This document shows, one piece after another, positions 6,657 to 11,794 of a stretch of DNA of 11,794 bases. Source of the DNA: Halieaceae bacterium (GTDB lineage: Bacteria; Pseudomonadota; Gammaproteobacteria; Pseudomonadales; Halieaceae); NCBI GenBank assembly GCA_011524755.1, contig WTJR01000126.1, positions 1 through 11,794 of the forward strand, in the 5' to 3' direction. A model generated the notes under the pieces. That model was given only the letters and a program-made list of their open reading frames with translations, was not told where the DNA came from and did no database searches. The position numbers and the translations under genes were made by a program. Each line of letters opens with the position of its first letter. The stretch's first letter is position 1.

Positions 6657-8167
6657 TCACTGCACGCCTCGGGCTCCGAGCTCGCCTCTACCTCGCGTCA
6701 GCTTCGATACTGATGCTGTTCGCATTCAATGTCGCTACTCACCTCTGGGGCAGTTACGCGCGAAGCGAGAGTGTCATGGCGTATCGCATTGCGACAGAAG
6801 CAACAGGCCTCGTACGGGGGATTCAGCAGGGTCTGGCTACGGAACACCAACGTGTTCAGGTACTGGCCGCACTCCGGGAAACCAATGCCCCCATACGAGC
6901 TACGCAGCGGGATCAGGCCAATGCTGAACTCTCCTCAATTTCTGATCAGTTACGTGCCTTGGGCGGTCTGAGCGACGTACAGACCGAGACGGCGTTCCGT
7001 GAGTTCTACAAAGCGGCGTCGGACCTGCTTGACGAGTGGGTTCAGTTTTATCGCAATTACAACAACTCCGGCTTGCCCACCCGTCTGACGGCAAATGCCT
7101 ACGACACCACGATTGACAGCCTGCGCACACTAGCCGATCAACAGAACGCGGTGGCCTTGGAACGGTCTACCGTGATCGACAACACCATTCAACTTACCGA
7201 CCGCATTACCATCATTGCCTTTGTCAGCTCCATCACCATCACCTTGATTCTGATATTGACGCTGATTCGGACAACAAACGCATCGCTGTTCCGATTACGT
7301 GTTGGTGTAGAGCGCTTCGGCGCGGGCGATTTAACCCACAGAATCGACGAAAATCGTGATGCAGGCGAGATTGCTAATCTTGCTCATACATTCAATGAGA
7401 TGTCGGCCTCGCTACAGACCGCCATGTCAGACCTTAACGAGGCTCGCGCTGATGCAGAAGCCGCTAATGAGGCGAAGAGCATGTTCCTCGCCAACGTCTC
7501 GCACGAATTACGGACACCACTGAACGCCATTATTGGCTACTCGGAAATGCTCCAAGACGAGCTGGGAGACGGTGAAGCGATCGATCGCGATCAATTTCAT
7601 CACGACCTTACGACCATTATTTTCTCGGGTCGACAGTTGTTGGCGCTCATCAATGACATCTTAGATCTTTCGAAAATCGAGACGGGCAAGATGTCCGTCA
7701 GTGTCGAGCCTTTCAATGCGGCAGGATTGGTGGTTCAGGTCTGTGATGCGCTGTCGCCGCTGTTAGCGCAAAACAACAACAGACTCGAACTCGATATCAG
7801 TGGTGCACAGGATTCGGAAGTCGAGAGCGATCCCGCAAAAGTCCAGCAGATACTCACCAACCTCTTTTCAAACGCCTGCAAGTTCACAAAAAATGGTGTT
7901 ATCACGGTGACCGCAGATATCCGCGATAAGCATTTGTATCTCAGTGTGGCAGACAGCGGCATTGGTATGACCGAGGAGCAGCAGGCGAAGGTTTTTCAGG
8001 CCTTTGTGCAAGCTGACAGTAAAACCAGTGTTAACTATGGTGGTACAGGACTTGGCTTGGCTATCGTGAGCAACTTCTGTGACATGCTGGGCGGATCAGT
8101 GGAACTATCCTCCACACCGGGTGAAGGATCTCGGTTCGACGTTAGTCTTCCAATTGCCCCAATGTGA
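6653..8167 (+). CDS. Transmembrane sensor histidine kinase (HAMP-HisKA-HATPase)
   Basis: A 504-residue inner-membrane kinase and the probable input of the module. Transmembrane helices lie at about 12-32 and 184-206. The periplasmic part between them (33-183) is rich in Ala, Gln, Arg and Leu, looks all-helical like four-helix-bundle sensors, and matches no ligand-binding family I recognise. A HAMP linker (207-260) and a short coiled coil follow. His284 in NVSHELRTPLNAIIGYSEML is the autophosphorylation site. The ATPase domain has the N box with Asn407 (NLFSNACKF), the G1 box Asp434 (VADSGIGM) and the G2 box GGTGLGL (463-469), so an active kinase is expected. There is no attached receiver; the receivers are in the two preceding genes, and it overlaps the previous gene by 4 bases (ATGA). 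AAGG lies 9 bases before the ATG. The last 26 bases overlap the convergent lipoprotein gene. Confidence 0.95.
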   Translation: MITARLGLRARLYLASASILMLFAFNVATHLWGSYARSESVMAYRIATEATGLVRGIQQGLATEHQRVQVLAALRETNAPIRATQRDQANAELSSISDQLRALGGLSDVQTETAFREFYKAASDLLDEWVQFYRNYNNSGLPTRLTANAYDTTIDSLRTLADQQNAVALERSTVIDNTIQLTDRITIIAFVSSITITLILILTLIRTTNASLFRLRVGVERFGAGDLTHRIDENRDAGEIANLAHTFNEMSASLQTAMSDLNEARADAEAANEAKSMFLANVSHELRTPLNAIIGYSEMLQDELGDGEAIDRDQFHHDLTTIIFSGRQLLALINDILDLSKIETGKMSVSVEPFNAAGLVVQVCDALSPLLAQNNNRLELDISGAQDSEVESDPAKVQQILTNLFSNACKFTKNGVITVTADIRDKHLYLSVADSGIGMTEEQQAKVFQAFVQADSKTSVNYGGTGLGLAIVSNFCDMLGGSVELSSTPGEGSRFDVSLPIAPM

Positions 8168-8711
8168 GCTCGCGAAGCCGTTTTAGAACGGCCTCACGCT
8201 TTTTAAGATCACTCGCTAGCTTGGAGTTTTTCTTACCAAGCTCAGACACACGGTCCTCGAGCTGAGTCAGCAAGGCGAGCGCCAGAGACATGATTTCAGC
8301 ACGATCATCCAATGCTTGCGACGAATTACCATCGGTGCGGTCTGCACGGAGCACAGCGATAAAGGCCAGCCCGATTTCGGCTTCCCGTTGCGCATTGTCA
8401 GATTCAGCGTCTGCATGGCGCTCAAAATAGCTGAGCGCCTGAGCATAGTCCCGAGCAGCCAACGCTCTCACGCCACGATCGAAGTACGTTTCCTCAGGTT
8501 CGGCCACCACTTCGGAACAATCGCAACTTGCATCGACAATTGACTCCGGGATGTTGAGCTCTGGCAGAGTTTCACTCACCACCGCGGTAGAGGCCTCAAC
8601 GGATGTAGACGCCTCCTCTTCCGCTACAGGGGCGGTCTGACAACCGACCAGCAAGACACTTGCTATTAGTGCCGACGAAGAGAGCCATCGCTTGTGGGTG
8701 AACGTGTTCAT
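8142..8711 (-). CDS. Small TPR-like lipoprotein with a C-terminal coiled coil
   Basis: A 189-residue protein of unknown function. It starts with a lipoprotein signal peptide (basic THKRW, hydrophobic stretch, lipobox LLVGC) with Cys24 as the lipidated residue; Gln at +2 suggests the outer membrane. Residues 25-70 are an acidic, Ser/Thr/Ala-rich tether containing a CDC motif. Residues 75-100 (YFDRGVRALAARDYAQALSY) look like one tetratricopeptide unit. The last 45 residues are a heptad-like, Lys/Leu-rich coiled coil. The overall plan is loosely like YfhG/QseG, a lipoprotein gene found next to a two-component kinase, but I cannot claim homology. It lies 42 bases after lysS on the same strand and converges with the kinase gene, overlapping it by 26 bases. 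No good ribosome site precedes the ATG. Confidence 0.8.
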   Translation of the reverse strand: MNTFTHKRWLSSSALIASVLLVGCQTAPVAEEEASTSVEASTAVVSETLPELNIPESIVDASCDCSEVVAEPEETYFDRGVRALAARDYAQALSYFERHADAESDNAQREAEIGLAFIAVLRADRTDGNSSQALDDRAEIMSLALALLTQLEDRVSELGKKNSKLASDLKKREAVLKRLRELTLGQLED

Positions 8712-8753
8712 GGCTGGAGAATAGCAGTCTTTTAGCGTTACGTTGTGACTAAT

Positions 8754-10235
8754 TCACTCGGGCCGCATGTGAGGAAACAGAATCACATCGCGAATAGAGG
8801 GCGAATTAGTCAGAAGCATCACCAACCGATCAATACCAATGCCCTCTCCTGCCGTTGGCGGTAAGCCATATTCCAGCGCGCGAATATAGTCGTGGTCGTA
8901 ATGCATCGCTTCATCGTCGCCTGCATCTTTCTCAGCCACTTGCGCTCTGAACCGCTCCGCCTGATCTTCGGCATCGTTCAATTCGCTGAAGCCATTAGCC
9001 AATTCACGACCCCCTACAAAGAACTCAAAACGATCGGTAACGTCCGGGTTGTCATCGTTACGACGCGCCAGTGGCGATACTTCGGTCGGATATTCAGTGA
9101 TGAAGGTGGGTTGTATCAATTGGTGCTCAGCAGTCTCCTCGAATATCTCCATGTGGATACGGCCAAGTCCCCAACCGGCTTTAACGTCGATGCCAAGCCC
9201 TGACAAGACAGCAGAAGCTGATTCACGAGACACCAACTGCTCAGCCGTAATAGTCGAATTGTGTGCAAGGATGGCTTCAGTGACCGTCATACGGTCAAAC
9301 GGTTGGCTAAAATCAATACTGTCATCACCGCAGGGCACCACGGTCGTCCCGAGTACCTCTTGTGACAGTTCGCGTAGCAACTGTTCCGTGAGATCCATTG
9401 CATCTCGGTAGTCCGCATAGGCCCAGTAAAATTCCAGCATTGTGAACTCGGGGTTGTGACGCGTTGAGAGTCCTTCATTACGGAAGTTGCGATTAATCTC
9501 GTAGACCTTTTCAAAACCACCTACCGTTAGGCGCTTCAAATACAGCTCGGGCGCAATGCGCATAAACATGGGCATGTCGAGCGCATTGTGATGGGTCGCA
9601 AAAGGACGCGCGGTCGCACCACCGGGAATCGGGTGCAGCATCGGCGTCTCCACCTCCATAAATCCATGACGATCCAAAAACGAGCGCACAAACGCGATCA
9701 CGCGAGATCGTATCTGAAAGGTCTCGCGAACCTCAGGATTCGCGATTAGGTCAACATAGCGCTGACGGTATCGGAGTTCCTGATCCGCAAGACCGTGGTA
9801 CTTGTCAGGGAGCGGCCTTAACGCCTTTGTAAGCAGCTGCGCAGACTCCATGTTGATATAGAGATCGCCCTTCCCGCTCTTACAAAGCACACCCGAGGAC
9901 GCAACGATATCGCCCAGATCCCAGCTTTTAATGGCCTCGAGCGTGTCGTCGCTTAAGCCTTTGCGGTCAATGTAAAGCTGAATCGTGTCCGATCCGTCCT
10001 GGATCAACAAAAACGCACCGCGGTTGCGAATCAGCCGTCCAGCAACAGCAAAGGAATGATTTTGCTCAGCAAGCGCCTCTTTGGTCTCGGCACCAAATTG
10101 TGCCTGCAGATCACCCGCCATGGCCGTGCGACGAAAATCATTAGGAAAGGCGTTACCCGCCTCACGCAAATTCGCGAGTTTGGCACGACGCTCCGCAATG
10201 AGCTTGTTTTCGTCTGTTGAAGTTGGGTCAGTCAT
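8754..10235 (-). CDS. lysS: Lysyl-tRNA synthetase, class II
   Basis: Charges tRNA-Lys with lysine in the cytoplasm. The 493 residues fit the bacterial class II enzyme. The N-terminal anticodon-binding OB-fold covers about 60-150 (VAGRLIRNRGAFLLIQDGS). Class II motif 1 lies near 188-203 (GFMEVETPMLHPIPGGA), motif 2 at 251-275 (FRNEGLSTRHNPEFTMLEFY) and motif 3 at 463-490 (GEGIGIDRLVMLLTNSPSIR). The start at ATG 10235 has AGGA about 6 bases upstream. prfB ends 13 bases before it, the prfB-lysS pairing known from E. coli, so they are expected to be one transcript. Confidence 0.98.
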   Translation of the reverse strand: MTDPTSTDENKLIAERRAKLANLREAGNAFPNDFRRTAMAGDLQAQFGAETKEALAEQNHSFAVAGRLIRNRGAFLLIQDGSDTIQLYIDRKGLSDDTLEAIKSWDLGDIVASSGVLCKSGKGDLYINMESAQLLTKALRPLPDKYHGLADQELRYRQRYVDLIANPEVRETFQIRSRVIAFVRSFLDRHGFMEVETPMLHPIPGGATARPFATHHNALDMPMFMRIAPELYLKRLTVGGFEKVYEINRNFRNEGLSTRHNPEFTMLEFYWAYADYRDAMDLTEQLLRELSQEVLGTTVVPCGDDSIDFSQPFDRMTVTEAILAHNSTITAEQLVSRESASAVLSGLGIDVKAGWGLGRIHMEIFEETAEHQLIQPTFITEYPTEVSPLARRNDDNPDVTDRFEFFVGGRELANGFSELNDAEDQAERFRAQVAEKDAGDDEAMHYDHDYIRALEYGLPPTAGEGIGIDRLVMLLTNSPSIRDVILFPHMRPE

Positions 10236-10248
10236 AAGCTGTCCTAGG

Positions 10249-11344
10249 TTACAGGCCCTTTTTCAGCGAGGCCTCAATAAAGGGGTCAAGCGCACCATCC
10301 AACACTGCCTGCGTGTTGCGGTTCTCTACACCTGTTCGTAAATCTTTTATGCGCGAATCATCCAATACGTATGATCGAATCTGACTTCCCCAGCCAATAT
10401 CAGCTTTGCTGTCTTCCATGGCCTGCTTCTCCGCACTTCGCTTGAGCATCTCCATTTCATAGAGCTTCGCTCTGAGCTGCTTCATGGCGTTGTCTTTGTT
10501 CTGATGCTGAGAGCGCTCCGTCTGGCAGCTGGTGACAATGCCAGACGGCTCGTGGGTAATTCGCACCGCCGAATCGGTCGTGTTGACGTGCTGCCCACCC
10601 GCTCCGGAAGACCGATAGGTATCAATCCGAAGATCGGCAGGGTTAATGTCAATTTCTATGTTGTCATCAATCTCTGGGGACACGAACACCGACGAAAATG
10701 AAGTGTGCCGACGTCCGCCACTATCAAAGGGCGATTTACGGACCAAACGGTGAACACCCGTCTCAGTTCGTAACCATCCAAAGGCATACTCGCCCTCAAA
10801 CTGAACCGTCGCACTTTTGATGCCTGCCACTTCGCCCGCAGAGACTTCGGTCAAGGTCGTCTTAAAGCCCTTGCTCTCACCCCATCTCAGGTACATTCGC
10901 AGAAGCATTTCTGCCCAATCCTGCGCCTCAGTGCCACCTGATCCTGCTTGAATGTCGAGGAAGGCATTATTGGGGTCCATTTCACCTGCAAACATGCGAC
11001 GGAACTCAAGCGTCTCGAGCTGCGCAATCAGCTTTTCAATATCGCTAGCGACTTCGTCTGCGGTTTCTTGATCGTCCTCTGCTTGCGCAAGCTCAAGTAG
11101 CGCTACGCCATCTTCGTGCCCCGCATCGAGTGTTTCGATGGTGTGAACCACCAACTCAAGCGATGCACGCTCGCGGCCCAGACTTTGTGCTTTGTCGGGA
11201 TCATCCCAGATACTGGGCTCGGCTAATTCGAGCTCTACCTCAGCCAGGCGATCCTTCTTATTAGGAAAGTCAAAGATACCCCCGAAGCACGTCTGTACGG
11301 GCGCGAATATCTTTCAGTTGGTTTATGAGGGGAGCAATTTCCAC
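10249..11344 (-). CDS. prfB: Peptide chain release factor 2, made by programmed +1 frameshift
   Basis: Releases finished peptides at UGA and UAA codons. The gene is read in two frames. GTG 11344 to CTT 11273 gives 24 residues starting VEIAPLINQLKDIRARTDVL; one base (11272) is skipped, and GAC 11271 to the stop at 10249 gives 340 more. The 364-residue product is one shorter than E. coli RF2. The stop-recognition motif SPF is at about 204-206 (VRKSPFDSGG) and the peptidyl-transfer motif GGQ at about 249-251 (SGAGGQHVN). The residue equivalent to E. coli position 246 is Ser. An in-frame TAG two codons before GTG 11344 limits the start, and GGAA lies 6 bases upstream of it. The gene is autoregulated through its own frameshift. 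recJ lies upstream and lysS downstream, all on one strand. Confidence 0.96.
11269..11283 (-). promoter_or_regulatory. prfB programmed +1 frameshift signal
   Basis: Minus-strand GGGGG (11283-11279), TAT, then CTTTGAC (11275-11269). This reproduces the E. coli prfB recoding site AGGGGG-UAU-CUU-UGA-C with the same spacing; the only change is C for the first A of the internal Shine-Dalgarno-like element. Low RF2 lets the ribosome slip from CUU to UUU at the UGA and continue in the +1 frame. Confidence 0.96.
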
Positions 11345-11374
11345 GAACTATTCCGGTGTCCTGATGCGGCGCCG

Positions 11375-11403
11375 ATTTTATCTGAGCCGGCCTACGAGTT
11401 CCA
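11375..11403 (-). promoter_or_regulatory. Possible promoter upstream of prfB
   Basis: In the 64-base gap between recJ and prfB, minus-strand TAAAAT (11375-11380, 5 of 6 to -10) follows TGGAAC (11398-11403, 3 of 6 to -35) with 17 bases between. It could give prfB-lysS a start independent of recJ. The match is modest. Confidence 0.3.
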
Positions 11404-11408
11404 TACGA

Positions 11409-11794
11409 TCATTGGGATTGAGCCGGCCAAATGGTATCGAGCTGCAGCTGAAGTTTACGCTCACCTCTGTACTCATTGACCGATGGCCGATAGACACACC
11501 GAACCGCTGCAGGCCGATCAATCATCCAGCGGTCGACATCTGCGTTAAACGCAATGGCGTCGAGCGTACCCACATCGGTTATCAAGCGGAATTTAAGGTG
11601 CTTCTCGCCCACGACGCGCATGTCGCTAATCCCGAAAACACCGTCAAATGACGGGGCCTCAAAGGCCTGACCCCACGGTCCGCCCGACTCGATTGCTTCT
11701 GCCAGCTGCAGCGTCATGTCGACCGCTTCAAGTGCCCCATCCGTCAAATGGACTTGGTCAGGTAAGGTACCGTTCATCGCCTCTGACGCTACAC
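11409..11794 (-). CDS. recJ: Single-stranded-DNA exonuclease RecJ, C-terminal part only
   Basis: The 3' end of recJ; the 5' part with the catalytic DHH motifs lies beyond the right edge. About 127 residues are visible, reading in from the edge as VASEA then MNGTLPDQVHLTDG, so the internal ATG at 11777 is not the start. Features typical of the RecJ C-terminal OB-fold domain are FEAPSFDGVFGISDMRVVGE, HLKFRL, the segment IDAIAFN-like (LDAIAFNADVD), and RCVYRPSVNEYRGERKLQLQ near the end. RecJ degrades single-stranded DNA 5' to 3' in recombination and repair. The recJ-prfB-lysS order is the same as in E. coli, which supports the call. Confidence 0.93.
   Translation of the reverse strand, partial: VASEAMNGTLPDQVHLTDGALEAVDMTLQLAEAIESGGPWGQAFEAPSFDGVFGISDMRVVGEKHLKFRLITDVGTLDAIAFNADVDRWMIDRPAAVRCVYRPSVNEYRGERKLQLQLDTIWPAQSQ

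Noticed and set aside
11152..11154. TTG at 11154 as the start of a 301-residue prfB product.
   Set aside because: Continuous RF2-like sequence extends upstream through the frameshift site to GTG 11344, giving a normal-length protein; the TTG is an internal Leu codon.
11775..11777. ATG at 11777 as the start of a separate 122-residue gene.
   Set aside because: The frame stays open to the window edge and the sequence is the C-terminal domain of RecJ.

Overview
The window looks like a chromosomal segment of a gammaproteobacterium of moderate GC content. Two gene arrangements point that way. A guaB-guaA operon is divergent from xseA, as in Escherichia coli, and recJ-prfB-lysS run in the order known from enterobacteria. 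The GuaA, RF2 and LysRS sequences also resemble the E. coli proteins closely. A marine lineage such as the OM60/NOR5 group is only a guess. I see no insertion sequence, CRISPR array, tRNA or rRNA.

Layout. Bases 1-2605 (minus strand) hold guaB followed by guaA, which runs off the left edge. The two enzymes convert IMP to XMP to GMP. An 89-base divergent region separates them from xseA (2695-4044, plus), the large subunit of exonuclease VII. Convergent with xseA is a CRP/FNR-family regulator (4070-4717, minus). A 129-base divergent region then leads into a tightly packed three-gene operon on the plus strand. Its genes are a response-regulator nucleotide cyclase (4847-6283), a single-domain receiver (6276-6656) and a transmembrane histidine kinase (6653-8167). 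Neighbouring genes overlap by 8 and 4 bases. The kinase gene overlaps tail-to-tail with a small lipoprotein gene (8142-8711, minus). That gene follows lysS (8754-10235), prfB (10249-11344) and the 3' end of recJ (11409 to the right edge), all on the minus strand.

The accessory-looking part is 4070-8167. It reads as a complete cyclic-nucleotide signalling module: sensor kinase, receiver, phosphorylation-controlled class III cyclase, and a divergent cNMP-binding transcription factor as the likely receptor. The cyclase carries Glu at the main purine-specificity position, where adenylate cyclases have Lys. The regulator lacks the Thr-Ser pair that E. coli CRP uses near the adenine ring. Together these raise, without proving, the possibility of a cGMP circuit. 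The cyclase also begins with a histidine-kinase-like H-box and has no kinase catalytic domain.

prfB needs a programmed +1 frameshift at 11269-11275 to make full-length RF2. A single-frame reading loses its start and about 60 N-terminal residues.
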